64,000 bases of DNA from JADLGL01 sp963823045 (GCA_963823045.1 CAWGKA010000009.1:124001-188000); one strand, 5' to 3'; positions 9,250 to 20,170 are shown, counted from the first letter of the stretch. Numbers and translations: made by a program. The notes: generated from the letters alone by a model not told the origin.

Positions 9250-11609
9250 ATGGACGATCTTCAGCCGATGGGCATTTTCTCTCGCCGCCCGGAGCGGATC
9301 GAGCCGGCGGTGCGGCGTAAGAGAACGCCGCGGGGCGAGCTCGACATCGGCGTTACCGAACGCGACCGGGCGAGCCCGGGACGCTCGCGCGGCGGCAGTT
9401 CGCCGAAGCGGTCCACCGGCAAGACCAGCAACAAGGGTGGCGGTGGCCGCAACGGCACGCGTGGCCGGGGCAAGGCGAAGCCCAAGCGTGGCTTCTTCCG
9501 GCGCGCGTTCCGCATCTTGCCTGCTCGCGCTCGGCATGCTTGTCGTCGCCGGCAGCGGCGGTCGTTGCCTATTACGGCTCGAAGCTCCCCAACATCACCT
9601 CGTGGGACGTGCCGGAGCGGCCGCCGAACATCCAGATCCTCGGCGTCGACGGAACGGTGATCGCCAATCGCGGCGCCACCGGCGGCGCCAACGTCACGCT
9701 CGATCAGTTGCCGCCTTACGTGCCGGCTGGGCCTCGTGGCCATCGAAGACCGCCGCTTCTACTGGCACCCCGGGTTCGATCCCATCGGCATCCACGCGCG
9801 CCTTCTTTTATCCCTCGAACCTCGGCGGCAGGCACAGCCTGCAGGGCGGATCGACGATCACCCAGCAACTGGCCCGAAACCTGTTCCTCACGCCGCGCCA
9901 CGGACCTATGTGCGCCCCGCAAGGTGCAGGAGATCATCCTCGCCGTCTGGCTGGAGATGGAAGTTCTCGAAAAAAGAGATCTGGCCCTGTATCTAAACCG
10001 GGTCTACTTCGGGGCCGGCGCCTACGGCATCGAGGCGGCCGCCCAGCGATACTTCAACAAGCCGGCCTCCAATCTCACCGTCGGCGAGGCCGCCCTCCTG
10101 GCGGGTCTGATGAAGGGCCCCTCGCGCTACAGCTCCGTCTGTCGGACACGGTCGCGCGCCGAGCGGCGCGCCACCATGTCGTTCTGGACCAGATGGTCGC
10201 GACCCACGCCATCACGCCCGCCCAGCGCGACGTCGAGGCCTTCAAGACGCCTGTCCACGTCCCTCCTCTCCCCACCCTGGCCAACCAAAGGGCGCAGTTT
10301 ATTCCCTCATCGACTGGATCGACTTCGAGGTCTCGTTCGCTTTTTGGTCGGCGACACCAAGGACTGGTACTTCTGTGGTCGAGACCACCATCGACCTGTG
10401 CCTCTATCCACAGGCCGCCGCCGAGCTGCGCCGTGCGCAACGTCTTTGCCGAGAAACAAGAATCAGCCAGAGGCCGCCCTGGTGGCGCTCGATGGCTGGA
10501 GGGCCGCGTTCGCGCCTTCGTCGGCGGGGTCAACTATGGTCAGAGCCAGTTCAACCGCGCCTCCGACGCCCGCCGCCAGGCCGGTTCGGCGTTCAAGCCG
10601 TTCGTCTACCTGACCGCGCTCGAACACGGCATGACGCCGCAGACGATCCGCGATCGACCAGCCGGTGAATATCGACGGCTGGACGCCGGAGGACTACACG
10701 CGGGAATATCTCGGGCCGGTGACGCTGGAGCACGCGCTGGCGCTGTCGCTCAACACCGTGGCGGCGCAGATCACGGCGGAGGTCGGCCCGTCGGCGGTGG
10801 TCGCCGCCGCGCGGCGGCTCGGCATCGGCTCGCAGATCGAGCCGAACATGTCGATCGCGCTCGGCACCTCCGAGGTGTCGCTGCTCGAACTGACCGGCGC
10901 CTACGCCACCTTCGCCAATGGCGGCAACGGCGTCATCCCCTATGTCATCCAGACGCATCCGCGGCGTCGAACGGCGACGTTCTCTATCAGCGCGTCGCCA
11001 GTGACACCGGCCAGGTGGTGCAGCCCTATGAAGTCGGGATGATGAACGAGATGCTGGGCGAGGTGCTGCGCTCAGGCACCGGCCAGCGCGCGGTGATCCC
11101 GGATTGGCCGGCGGCCGGCAAAACCGGCACCAGCCAGGATTGGCGCGACGCCTGGTTCGTCGGCTACACGGCGCATCTCGTCACCGGCGTGTGGGTCGGC
11201 AATGACGACAACTCGCCGACCAACCACGCCTCAGGCGGCAATCTGCCGGCCTCGGTGTGGAGCCAGTTCATGACGGTGGCGCATGAGGGCGTGCCGGTTG
11301 AGAACCTGCCGGGCGACTATAATTACGTCACCGACCCGCAGGCGATCACCGACATCATCAACCAGAACGGCGTCTACAACGAATATCAGGACCGCTACGA
11401 CCCGGCGCCGCCGGCGTCGCAGCCGCCGCCCGGCTATGACGGCCCGACCGACCGCTACAATCCGACCTATGACCCGCGCTACGACCCGACCTACCAGCCG
11501 GCGGTGCCGGCGCCGGCGGCGAACAACGGCAACTGCGGCCAACAACAATGGCGGCGGCGGGTTCTTCGGCAATGTGATGCGGCGCCTGTTCGGCGGCGGG
11601 AACAACTAG
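9250..11609 (+). CDS. Class A penicillin-binding protein (PBP1A type), broken frame
   Basis: Bifunctional peptidoglycan glycosyltransferase/transpeptidase. From ATG 9250 there is a basic, Gly-rich cytoplasmic segment of about 85 residues, then one membrane segment. The glycosyltransferase domain has AIEDRRFYWHPGFDPIGI, GGSTITQQLARNLFLTP and LYLNRVYFGAGAYGIEAAAQ. The transpeptidase domain has catalytic Ser in GSAFKPFVYLTALEHG, SLNTVA as the SxN motif and KTGTSQDWRDAWFVGYT as the KTG motif. The C-terminal tail is rich in Tyr-Asp-Pro repeats and Gly. Roughly ten frameshifts occur between about 9515 and 10990 and another near 11535. Every domain motif is present and ordered, so I treat it as one functional gene. 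Its stop is 1 base from that of the convergent YgjP-like gene. Confidence 0.9.
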
Positions 11610-11610
11610 C

Positions 11611-12364
11611 CTAGCCGCCGCCGATCGCGTGCAAGCCGGCGCCGTGCGCTTTCAGCCAGGCCTCGGCCTCGTCCGTTTCCGGGCAGATGCGCTTGACCAG
11701 CCGCCAGAAGGCCGGGCTGTGGTTCATCTCGCGCAGATGCGCCACCTCATGGGCGGCGAGATAGTCGAGCACCACCGGCGGCGCGAGCACCAGCCGCCAG
11801 GAGAAGGACAGCGTGCCGCGCGAAGAGCATGAGCCCCAACGGCCTTTCGGATCACGAAGGCGGATCGCGGTGGGGCGGGCTTTGACGAGATCGGCATAAT
11901 AAAAGACCGACTCTTCGAGATCGGCCCGCGCTTCGCGTTTCAACCAATCGACGAGTCGCCGCTCGAGATGCTCCCGCTCGCCGGCGACGGCGATGATCGG
12001 CATGGTCGGGCCTTCCTCGACCCAGACCGTGCCGCGCTCATTCGGGCGATGGGCGATGCGATGCTTAACATCTAGCGAACCGGGATAACCCCGGCCCGGG
12101 CGAAAGGGACGGATCACCCGGCCGGTTGCTAATGCCGTGTTCCAGCCAGTCAAGGTTGCGCTCAAGGAAGTAGCGCGCGCCCTCATAGGAGCCGCCCGCC
12201 GGGATGGTGAGAACCGGATCGAGGCCTGCAACGCCAAGGTTGAGCGTATAGCGCCGGGCGCGCCGATTGGGCCGGATACGGACGCTAACCTTCTGACCTT
12301 CAAGCGGAATTACGATCTGTTCCGGAAGGCGCTGGGTGCGTTTGGCTCGGGTGACAGACGGCAT
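11611..12364 (-). CDS. YgjP-like (SprT/DUF45) zinc metallopeptidase
   Basis: About 250 residues. The C-terminal half carries the zinc motif HEVAHLREMNHSPAFW, where HExxH plus the downstream NHSxxFW is the signature of the YgjP/DUF45 group. It is preceded by RWGSCSSRGTLSFSWRLVLA, also typical. The N-terminal half includes IRPNRRARRYTLNLGVAG. One frameshift lies near 12130. ATG 12364 (MPSVTRAKRTQRLP) is preferred; ATG 12397 is upstream in frame. The protein is cytoplasmic with no signal peptide, and its substrate is unknown. Confidence 0.85.
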
Positions 12365-12488
12365 CGGATGGAACCCACAATTCGACGGGCTGATCATGCC
12401 GCGTGCCGCGGGCCGGTGCCAGCACAAAGAAGAGGCGACAAATCTTTTTGATCCGCCGCCTCGGTTTGGCGTTAGCACTCAGCGTGTT

Positions 12489-12890
12489 TCAGAGGTCGGT
12501 TCCGGCGCCGCCGCTCGACCCGTTTCGCCGCTGGGCCATGAAGCGATCGAACTCCTCCTGGTCCCTGGCGCGCCTGAGGTTCCAGACATAGGCCTCGAAT
12601 TCGCGCCGCTCTTCGTCGAGACGTCGGCGCTCCTCTTCGAGCCGCTGCAACTCACGCTGGCGGTAGTCGTCAAAGGCGGCATTGCCGCTGACGCCCGCAT
12701 TCGCATAGCGCTTGAAGCCGTGACGCGCACGGAATGCGTCACCGCTTCGCTTGAATTCGGGGATGCGATCCCCCCAAAGAATATAGGCCAGCATCAGCAG
12801 GCCAAGCGGCCAAGCGACTAGGAAACCGACGACCATCAGGAAGATGGTCAGAGGCGTCCAGGCCAGCCGGATCTTCAGAGTGTGGCTCAT
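12489..12890 (-). CDS. DUF2852 membrane protein
   Basis: A 133-residue intact frame. One strong membrane segment (about residues 12-38: PLTIFLMVVGFLVAWPLGLL) is followed by WGDRIPEF, then a long charged helix (RQRELQRLEEERRRLDEERR) and the motif YVWNLRRARDQEEFDRFM. This order is diagnostic of DUF2852, a family restricted to Alphaproteobacteria with no known function. It ends in a Gly/Ser tail. The 161 bases before it (12891-13051) separate it from the divergent actS gene and hold no further gene. Confidence 0.85.
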   Translation of the reverse strand: MSHTLKIRLAWTPLTIFLMVVGFLVAWPLGLLMLAYILWGDRIPEFKRSGDAFRARHGFKRYANAGVSGNAAFDDYRQRELQRLEEERRRLDEERREFEAYVWNLRRARDQEEFDRFMAQRRNGSSGGAGTDL

Positions 12891-13051
12891 CTCCTGTCCC
12901 CTAATACCAACGACGGAATTGACGTGGGGACAGGGTTAACGCCTTTCAAGGAAAAATCGGACGGCGGGCGATCAACTTTGCCGCGCAGCCAAGACCCTCG
13001 CAGGCAGTGGTACAATGACCAATATTGAAGCGATCCTAGGCGGAAAGGCCC

Positions 13052-14444
13052 ATGTCCTCTGAACCCGGCATAGCTCTTGGCAGCAGCGCGCGCCGCATCA
13101 GGCTCGATACCCTGATCGCGCTGCGCTGGATCGCGATCGGCGGCCAGTCGGCGGCGATCCTCGTCGTCTGGCTCCCCCTCCATTACCCGATGCCGGTGGT
13201 AGCGAGCTTTGCCCTGACGGCGATCTCGGCTTGGCTCAACCTCTACCTCCGCATCCGCTTCTCGCCGAACCTCCGGCTCGGCAACAACCAGGCGGTGCTC
13301 CTCCTCGGCTATGACGCCCTCCAGCTCGGCGGCCTCCTCTACCTGACCGGCGGACTGCAGAACCCGTTCGCCTTGCTGCTCCTCGTCCCGGTCATGGTCT
13401 CGGCCACCGCTTTGCCGCTCCGCCAAACGATAACGCTCGGCGCGCTGACGGTGCTGATCGCCACGATCCTCTGGCCGTTCCATCTACCGCTGCCCTGGGA
13501 GCCCGGCGAATGGGAGCAACAGCCGGCGCTCTTATCGGCGGCGTCTGGCTCGCGATCCTTTCCGCGCTCGGCTTTCCGTCGTCTACACCTTCCGCGTCGC
13601 GTCCGAGGCGCGGAAGCTTGCGAACGCCCTTTCGGCGACCGAGCTCGTGCTCGAACGCGAATACCACCTATCCGAACTCGATGGCCTCGCGGCCGCCGCC
13701 GCCCATGAACTCGGAACGCCGCTCGCCACGATAGCCCTCGTCGCCAAGGAATTGCAGAAGGACATCGGGCCCGATTCCCCACAAGCCGCCGACATCGCGC
13801 TCCTGATCAGCCAGTCCGCGCGCTGCCGCGAGATCCTGGGCCGGCTGACCTCGCTCGGCACCCATTCCGACTGGAGCCATGGCAGCCGCGGCATCCGCGC
13901 TCTTCTCGCCGAAGCGATCGAGCCCTATGCCGGCGGCGAGGTCGAGGTATCGGTGGCTGTCGGCAAAACGGTCGGCGAGGAGCCGTCCGGCCGCCGCAAT
14001 CCGGCAATTCTTTACGGTATCGGCAATCTTATCGAAAATGCGGTGGACTTCGCCGAAACGAAGGTCGAATAGGCGTCGCCTGGACCAATGACGAGGTCAT
14101 CCTCGAGATCGGCGATGACGGCCCCGGGTTCGCGCCGGAAATCATCGACCGGGTCGGCGAGCCGTATGTGACACGCGAGGGCCGGCACCGACGGCAGCGA
14201 CCGACGAGGCCGGGGGCCTCGGCCTCGGCTTCTTCATCGCCAAGACGTTCCTGGAAAGGAGCGGCGCCCGGGTCCGGCTGGCAAACCGACCGCGCCGGCG
14301 AAGGGCGCGCGGGTGAGGATCACATGGCCGCGGTCGACCTATGGCCGGGAAGCGGCCGCAGTCGCTCGGAAGACGACGTTTGGCACGGCGCGGAAGATAC
14401 ATATATACCGACGATACAAAGAAGAGCGGGCCATGGAAGGCTAG
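13052..14444 (+). CDS. actS: Redox sensor histidine kinase ActS (RegB/PrrB)
   Basis: Membrane histidine kinase that, in related bacteria, senses redox state and phosphorylates ActR/RegA. The N-terminal half has about six hydrophobic segments (LIALRWIAIGGQSAAILVVW, ALTAISAWLNLYLRI, LLLLVPVMVSATALPLRQT, TLGALTVLIATILWP). GGLQNPFA between segments matches the quinone-site motif of RegB. The H-box is AAAAHELGTPLATIALVAKE, the N-box GIGNLIENAVDFA and the G-box EIGDDGPGFAP. Frameshifts lie near 13510, 13580, 14070 and 14195. The stop TAG is 14442-14444. Transcription continues directly into actR 6 bases downstream. Confidence 0.88.
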
Positions 14445-14450
14445 GGAACG

Positions 14451-14981
14451 ATGAGCGACAAAGAGGGCAAACGCTCCTCATTGTCGAGGACGATCGACCG
14501 TTTCTCAACCGCCTGGCGCGGGCGATGGAGACGCGCGGCTTCTCGGTCCGCACCGCCGAGACCGTTGCCGAGGGCATTCGTGAGGTGGAACCCGCCGTCC
14601 CACGCCGTGGTCGACCTTCGCCTCGAAGACGGCAACGGTATGGACGTGGTCGAGACGCTGCGTTCGCTCCGTGACGATTCCCGCGTCATCGTCCTCACCG
14701 GCTACGGCAATATCGCAACCGCGGTTTCGGCCGTGAAGCTCGGCGCCGTCGACTATCTCGCCAAGCCCGCGGACGCTGACGACGTATACGCCGCGCTCAC
14801 CAGCGAAGTGGCCGAAAAGCCGGCGCCGCCGGAGAACCCGATGTCGGCCGATCGGGTCCGCTGGGAACACATCCAGCGGGTCTACGAGCTCTGCGACCGC
14901 AACGTTTCGGAAACCGCGCGACGGCTCTCGATGCATCGGCGGACGTTGCAGCGCATCCTCGCCAAGCGCGCACCGCGCTAG
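14451..14981 (+). CDS. actR: Response regulator ActR (RegA/PrrA)
   Basis: Two-domain response regulator of about 176 residues. The receiver domain has LLIVEDDRPFLNRLARAMET, phospho-acceptor Asp in AVVDLRLEDGNGMDVV, VIVLTGYGNIATAV and LAKPAD. The C-terminal Fis-type helix-turn-helix NVSETARRLSMHRRTLQRIL is nearly invariant among RegA/ActR/PrrA proteins and settles the assignment. Frameshifts lie near 14475 and 14590. Known roles of the pair include control of respiration, CO2 and nitrogen fixation and acid tolerance. Its TAG overlaps the stop of the convergent mmcB gene in one CTAG. Confidence 0.93.
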   Translation: MSDKEGKRSSLSRTIDRFSTAWRGRWRRAASRSAPPRPLPRAFVRWNPPSHAVVDLRLEDGNGMDVVETLRSLRDDSRVIVLTGYGNIATAVSAVKLGAVDYLAKPADADDVYAALTSEVAEKPAPPENPMSADRVRWEHIQRVYELCDRNVSETARRLSMHRRTLQRILAKRAPR

Positions 14982-15490
14982 CCGATCAGTCCGACATCTG
15001 GATCATAAAGCGCGTGCAGCCGCTGCGCTGCCGCGTGCGCGAAGCGTAGCAGCATCGCCTTCCGCGTGGCGCCGGTGAGGCGATGCTCGGGCGCATCGCG
15101 CGCAAGCTCGGCGCCATAGGCGTCGGCAAGGATCAGCCCCGCCTCGTCGGGGAAGAGCTCGGCCGGAACGCCGGAATGGGTGGCGAAAAACAGCCGGTCG
15201 CAATGCTGGCTGTAGTCCGGCCATTTCATGTCGGCGCGAAGATCCTCGACCGACGACTTGATCTCGACAATCCAGATCTCGCCCGCACCATCAACCGCGA
15301 CGATGTCGGCACGGCGTCCCGATGCGAGCGGCAATTCGGTCACCATCGCCATCCGATGGGTGCGGAGGAAGCGGCCAACGCCGCGCTGGATCATCAGCGC
15401 GGTCTCGGACTGGCGACCGTCGATCGGCGGGGAAAGGGGATCGGCTGCAAACATCGCGGTGAATTCTGCCACAGCGAGAACGAAAGGCAA
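14978..15490 (-). CDS. mmcB: MmcB-family DNA repair protein
   Basis: About 158-170 residues in an intact frame. The core is a PD-(D/E)xK nuclease-like fold: RADIVAVDGAGEIWIVEIKS supplies the Asp and the Glu-x-Lys, followed by DMKWPDYSQHCDRLFFATHS. MmcB is an SOS-linked protein needed for resistance to mitomycin-type crosslinks in Caulobacter. The start is uncertain: ATG 15490 is the first, and ATG 15454 (MFAADPLSPPIDG) fits the family better. It lies 31 bases downstream of the acyltransferase gene. Confidence 0.85.
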   Translation of the reverse strand: MPFVLAVAEFTAMFAADPLSPPIDGRQSETALMIQRGVGRFLRTHRMAMVTELPLASGRRADIVAVDGAGEIWIVEIKSSVEDLRADMKWPDYSQHCDRLFFATHSGVPAELFPDEAGLILADAYGAELARDAPEHRLTGATRKAMLLRFAHAAAQRLHALYDPDVGLIG

Positions 15491-15521
15491 ACATCGGGCT
15501 GCCCGCCAGCGCGTCGCCCTT

Positions 15522-16468
15522 TTACTCCTCCCGTCCCCAGCGATTGTGCAGCCACAACCACTGATCCGGGTATTCCCGGACCCAGCTTTCGATCACGGCG
15601 GTGATGGCGGCCGTCGCGCCATGGACATCGATATTGCCCAATCCGTCGCGCGGAAGATCGAGCGGCTTCGTCATTTCGATGCGGAAGCGACCCTCGGGGA
15701 GGCGGATGCAGCGGACGCCGATGACCGGACAATCGAACTGCCGCGCCATGCGGGCCACGATCGGATTGGTCGGGGCGAGCCGGCCGAAGAACGGAACCTG
15801 CGGGCCGCTATTGATGCGCTGGTCGGACAGCATGGCGAAGTGCCGTCCGGTGCGCATGGCATTAGCGACCCGGAGAGCGGCGCCCGGCCCAGACTCAACG
15901 AGGTCCGCCGTGTCGCCGCGCCAGCGCGCCAGAGCTCCACCACCGCCCGATCGTGCGGCGCGCGGAACAGCGCCACGGGCCGAACCCCATAGGATGAGAT
16001 GAAGGGCGACAGCAGTTCCCAATTGCCGAGATGGCCGAGGAACGCGATGCCGGTCTTGCCGTCGTCGCGCATCTGAAGGATCAACTCGTCGCCGACCACC
16101 TCGATACGATCGGACAAGCCAAAGGTCGGGTTGTACGGATCGCGAAGGACGATTCGACCGCATACAGGAAGTTCCGCGACGGTGCGGGCGAGGTTGTCCC
16201 ACGCGCCGCGAAGGATTTCTTGACCGCTCCGCCTCGGACTTCTCGGGAAAGGCGGCGCGGAGATTGGCCAGGCGAGCCGGTTCTCCGAGGCGAAGCGTGA
16301 CCCCGCCGCGGACAACAAGCCCGGCGATCGCCCCGGCGCGGGCGGGGACGAGCAGCCGGACGAGCCCGCCGGCGACGCCCTCGAGAACCCCGAAACTGTC
16401 GCCATGAACTGGCGGAGCGGCGGCTGAAGGCTCTCGCTGGAGATTGGGACGCGGCCTGTCTCGGTCAT
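15522..16468 (-). CDS. Lipid A-type lysophospholipid acyltransferase (LpxL/HtrB family)
   Basis: About 312 residues from ATG 16468. An N-terminal hydrophobic region is followed by the acyltransferase signature GHLGNWE (HxxxxE/D catalytic dyad), MLSDQRINSGPQVPFFGR and WVREYPDQWLWLHNRWGREE, the C-terminal motif found across LpxL/HtrB proteins. It probably adds a secondary acyl chain to lipid A or a related lipid at the inner membrane. Frameshifts lie near 16400, 16230 and 15920. The divergent gene at 16558 starts 90 bases away. Confidence 0.85.
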
Positions 16469-16557
16469 TTCCGTGCCGTCCGCGGATTGCTCGGCCGGGT
16501 GCTTGTCCCGCGTCGGCGCCCATGGGACAAGCCCGAAGCCGAGCAGCGGAGCCGATC

Positions 16558-17306
16558 GTGGCTGACCCCTTCCCGCACGCCCGCCTCGCCGTCATCGACA
16601 TCGCCCGCGGCGTCGCGATCATCGCGATGGTGCCTATCACTTGACTCTGGGACCTCGGACCGGCATTCTTCGTCTCATCGACGATCGACGCGGCACCGAT
16701 ACCGGCCCTGCGGTGGGCGCGCGCTGATCAGCCGGCACGTTCCTCTTCCTCGTCGGCGTCAGCCTCGTGCTCGCGCATCGCAACGGCTTCAGGGCGCGTT
16801 CCTATTCCGGCGCCTCGCGATCGTCGTCGCGCGGCGCTGCTCGTGACGATCGTCACGCGCCTCGTTGGTGCCGGAACGGTATGTGCGCTTCGGCATCCTC
16901 CACGCCATCGCGGCCGCGAGCGTCATCGGCTCCTGTTCCTGCGCGCCCGATCTGGCTGACGCTCTCGCCGCGTGCGGCCATTCGCGGCGCCGTACTTCCT
17001 GGCGTCGCCATTCATTCGATCCGGGCTGGCTGTGGCTCGGCCTGACGCCGGTATGGGCCTCCGGCGATGATCGACTATGTGCCGATCCTGCCATGGTCGG
17101 GCCGACACTGCTCGGCATCGCCGTCACGGAGCTGCCTCAGCTCGGCCTCGACAAGAGGCTCGGCCACTGGCAGCCGACCGGCTTCGTCCACGCCGCTGCT
17201 GATCGCGGGGCGCTGGAGCCTCGTCATTACCTCGTCCACCAGCCGCTGTTGCTCGGCGTTGTCTCGATCGCGTATCTCGCGTGGCCGGCCGGCGCAGGTC
17301 GTCTAG
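16558..17306 (+). CDS. DUF1624 (heparan-alpha-glucosaminide acetyltransferase-like) membrane protein, broken frame
   Basis: About 249 residues, start GTG 16558. The N-terminus ARLAVIDIARGVAIIAMV followed by a Y-H-L-T-W-D-L segment is typical of the DUF1624/acyltransferase-3-like membrane family. Then come GTFLFLVGVSLVLAHRNGF, YVRFGILHAIAAASVIG, LPWSGPTLLGIAVTEL and the terminal YLVHQPLLLGVV. At least six indels are needed to read it (16635, 16650, 16730, 16850, 16930, 17030, 17230). Probably seven or eight membrane segments. The transferred group is unknown. The stop lies 2 bases from that of the convergent nth gene. Confidence 0.75.
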
Positions 17307-17308
17307 TT

Positions 17309-18024
17309 CTAGCCCGGCGTCTTGTCGGGGAAGCGGCAGAGGTCGGCGATGAGGCAGGTCGGGCAGTCGGGCTTGCGCGCCTTGCACACATAGCGCCCGT
17401 GCAGGATCAGCCAGTGATGGGCGTGAAGCAGATAGCGCTCCGGCACGACGCGCATCGAGGACGTCCTCGACCTCGCAGCGGCGTCTTGCCCGGCGCCAGG
17501 CCGGTGCGGTTGCCGACGCGGAACAGAGTGCGTGTCGACGGCGATGGTCGGCTCGCCGAAGGCGATGTTGAGGACGACATTGGCGGTCTTGCGCCCGACG
17601 CCGGGCAGCGATTCCAGCGCCTCGCGGTCGTGCGGCACCTCGCGAGCCGAACTCGGCGATCAGCCTTTCGCGACAGCGCGAGGACGTTCTTCGCCTTGTT
17701 GCGGAAAAGGCCGATCGTACTTGATGTGCTCGGTGATGCCCTCGCCGAGCGCCACCATCTTCTCCGGCGTGTCGGCGACGGCGAACAGGCTCGCGCGTCG
17801 CCTTGTTGACGCCGGCATCGGTCGCCTGCGCCGACAGCACGACGGCGACGAGCAGCGTATAGGGATTGTGTAGTCGAGTTCGCCCTTCGGCTCGGGATCG
17901 GCGGCGCGAAGGCGGCGAACAGCGCCTCGATCTCGGCGGCTTGACTCGAGCGTTGCTGCGCGCGGCGTCGCGTGCTTTTCGCCGGCATTGCGCGCGACGC
18001 TGTGCTGGACTGGGCTTTTGCCAT
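17309..18024 (-). CDS. nth: Endonuclease III
   Basis: DNA glycosylase/AP lyase for oxidised pyrimidines. From ATG 18024 there is a basic N-terminus (about 30 residues), then the helix-hairpin-helix LPGVGRKTANVVLNIAFGEP, catalytic Asp in TIAVDTH and the C-terminal iron-sulfur loop CKARKPDCPTCLIADLC, which has the exact C-x6-C-x2-C-x5-C spacing for a 4Fe-4S cluster. About six single-base frameshifts (17885, 17820, 17715, 17655, 17530, 17465) break the frame. The order nth / divergent DUF2244 gene is common in Rhizobiales. Confidence 0.93.
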
Positions 18025-18047
18025 GGCGCAATCTATATTGATGCCTG

Positions 18048-18564
18048 ATGAGCGAGCCGAACCGCGCAATCGCCGGCCAGCGAGTGACCGACTGTTCACA
18101 GCGACGCTGTCGCCGCACCGCTCGTTCGTCGCGGCGTGGCTTCACATGCTGATGGCGGTGCTCGGCATCCTTTCCTTCGCGCTTCGGCATCGCCTTCCTC
18201 GATGGGCGCCTGGCCGGTCTTCGGCTTCTTCGGCCTCGACGTGCTGCTCGTCTATCTCGCCTTCCGCCGCAATTACATGGACGCACAGGCGATCGAGGAG
18301 ATCGACCTGTCACCGGCGCGACTCCTGGTCCGCCACGTCTCGGCCCACGGCGCGCGAGACGCGAATACAGCCTTCAACCCCTACTGGACGCGGCTGATCG
18401 TCGACCGCGCGCGAGGAACGGGTGATCGCGGCCATGACGCTGGCTGAGCAGCGCAAGCGGCTGTCGATCGGCGGCTTCCTCAAGCCCGACGACGAGGCGA
18501 GCTTCGCCGACGCCCTGTCAATCGGCGCTCTCGGCCGCCGGGCGATCCGCCGCGCGCCGGCTGA
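18048..18564 (+). CDS. DUF2244 membrane protein
   Basis: About 172 residues, start ATG 18048. After a short tail come TATLSPHRSFVAAWLHMLMA, a second membrane segment FGFFGLDVLLVYLAFRRNY, then the soluble part EEIDLSPARLLVRHVSAHG, TAFNPYWTRLIVDRAR and the family end MTLAEQRKRLSIGGFLKPDD. This is the DUF2244 pattern, whose function is not known. Frameshifts lie near 18085, 18185, 18415 and 18520. The stop at 18562-18564 is inferred because it gives the usual family length. Confidence 0.75.
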
Positions 18565-18651
18565 CGCCGCTGCAAAATCGGGTGGCTCAGCCAGCGGCCG
18601 ATGCGGACGTCAAGTCGGCTGCATGTACCGCACACGCTCGCTGACGCCGCC

Positions 18652-19517
18652 ACTGACGATCGCAACCGACACCGCGACGATTACGACACCGTGCGGCGCG
18701 GCGATCGCCTATCATCACCGACGACTGGCGGAGCCAGCCTCGCTCGGCGCGCTTCGCCGCACGCAGTCGGGCTCGACCCAATGGCGCTGCAGCGCCTGTT
18801 TCGCGCGCTGGTGCGGGCTGACGCCGAAGAGCTTTCCTCCAGGCGGTGACGCTCGACCACGCCAAGCGGCTGCTCGCGGCAGCCACGATGCTCGATGCGA
18901 CCTACGAGGTCGGGCTCTCCGGCGCCGGCCGCCTGCACGATCTCTTCGTCACCCATGAGGCGATGCCGCCCGGCGCCTGTCGCGACGCGCGGCGAGGGGC
19001 TGACGATGCGCTGGGGCTTGCACCCGTCGCCCTTCGGCCTGGCGCTGCTGGTCGTCACCGATGACGGCCGTCTGGCCGGGCATCGGCTTTGCCGAGCCGG
19101 CGACGAAGCTGCGGCGCTTCGACGATTTCCGCCGCCGCTGGCCGAAGGCCGACTTCGTCGCAACGACGCCGAGGTCGCGCCGGTCGCGGCGCAGGTCTTC
19201 GACCGCGCGCGCTGGCGACCGGACACGCCGCTGCGCGTCGTGCTGATCGGCACCGATTTCGAGATCCGGGTCTGGGAGACGCTGCTCGACGTGCCGTTCG
19301 GCGGCGCCACGACCTATGGCGCCGTCGCCGGCGCAGATCGGCAAGCCGAAGGCGTCGCGCGCGGTCGGCGCCGCGGTCGGCCGGAACCCGATCTCCTTCG
19401 TCGTCCCCTGCCACCGCGTCGTCGGCAAGGCCGGCAGCCTCACCGGCTATCACTGGGGGCTGACCCGCAAGCGCGCGATGCTCGGCTGGGAAGCCGGGGT
19501 CGCGTCGGAGCGGCTAG
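18652..19517 (+). CDS. ada: Ada-like fusion: AraC-type HTH plus methylated-DNA-protein cysteine methyltransferase
   Basis: About 287 residues. The N-terminal AraC-type DNA-binding domain includes FAAHVGLDPMALQRLF, CGLTPKSF and LDHAKRLLAAATMLDATYEV with GLSGAGRLHDLFVTHEAMPP. The C-terminal O6-methylguanine-DNA methyltransferase has the acceptor Cys in FVVPCHRVVGKAGSLTGYHW. The zinc-binding N-terminal Ada domain is absent, as in shorter rhizobial homologues. An inserted C appears to split the start codon (CACTGACG for CATGACG at 18652). Further frameshifts lie near 18685, 18715, 18735, 18985 and 19340. The end is uncertain, taken at the TAG within the CTAG 19514-19517. Confidence 0.88.
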
Positions 19518-20165
19518 GCCGACAGTCGTTGGTCTGCGGCTTCCCGAGCGTCTCGCTCTCGATCACCGAAGTGTCGGCGCCAAGCCGATAGACAACCGGC
19601 ACGCCGGTATCGAGTTCGCGCGTGGCGATCTCGTCCGGCGTCAGGCCTTCCAGCGCCATGATCATCGCCCGCAGCGAATTGCCATGGGCGGAAACCAGGA
19701 CGCGTTCGCCGCGCATGACATGCGGCAGGATGGTGTGGATGTAATACGGCCAGACGCGGGCGCCGCGTATCGCGCAGCGACTCGCCGCCGGGCGGCGCCA
19801 CCGTCGTAGGAGCGGCGCCAGATATGCACCTGCTCCTCGCCCCATTTCTTGCGGGCGTCGTCCTTGTTGAGGCCGGTGAGATCGCCATAATCGCGCTCGT
19901 TCGAGCGCGGCGTCCTTGATCATTGTCGAGGTCCGGCGTGCTCAGCTCCTCCAGCATCAGGTCGAGCGTCTGCATGCGCGCGCTTCAGCGCCGAGGTGAA
20001 GGCGATGCCGAATTTGAAGCCGCGATCGGCGAGGAGCCGGCCGGCGGCGCGCGCCTCGCTGCGTCCGAGATCGGTCAGCGCGACATCGGTCGTGCCGGTG
20101 AAGACATTGGTGAGGTTCCATTCGCTCTGTCCGTGGCGGACGAGCACAAGCAGGCGGTCAGTCAG
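19514..20165 (-). CDS. gpmA: 2,3-bisphosphoglycerate-dependent phosphoglycerate mutase
   Basis: Glycolytic interconversion of 3- and 2-phosphoglycerate. The N-terminal phosphohistidine motif is LVRHGQSEWNLTNVFTG; then DVALTDLGRSEARAAG, GFKFGIAFTSALKRA, SAHGNSLRAMIMALEG and GVPVVYRLGADT. The initiator position is a CTG (20165) directly before TDRLLVLVRHG, so the true start may have been altered by an error. Frameshifts lie near 19985, 19915, 19800 and 19770. It sits just downstream of dapB, a pairing common in Rhizobiales. Confidence 0.92.
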
Positions 20166-20170
20166 AACAA

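Noticed and set aside
11390..11510. Tyr-Asp-Pro repeats as a separate repeat element.
   Set aside because: They are the low-complexity C-terminal tail of the penicillin-binding protein, in frame with it.
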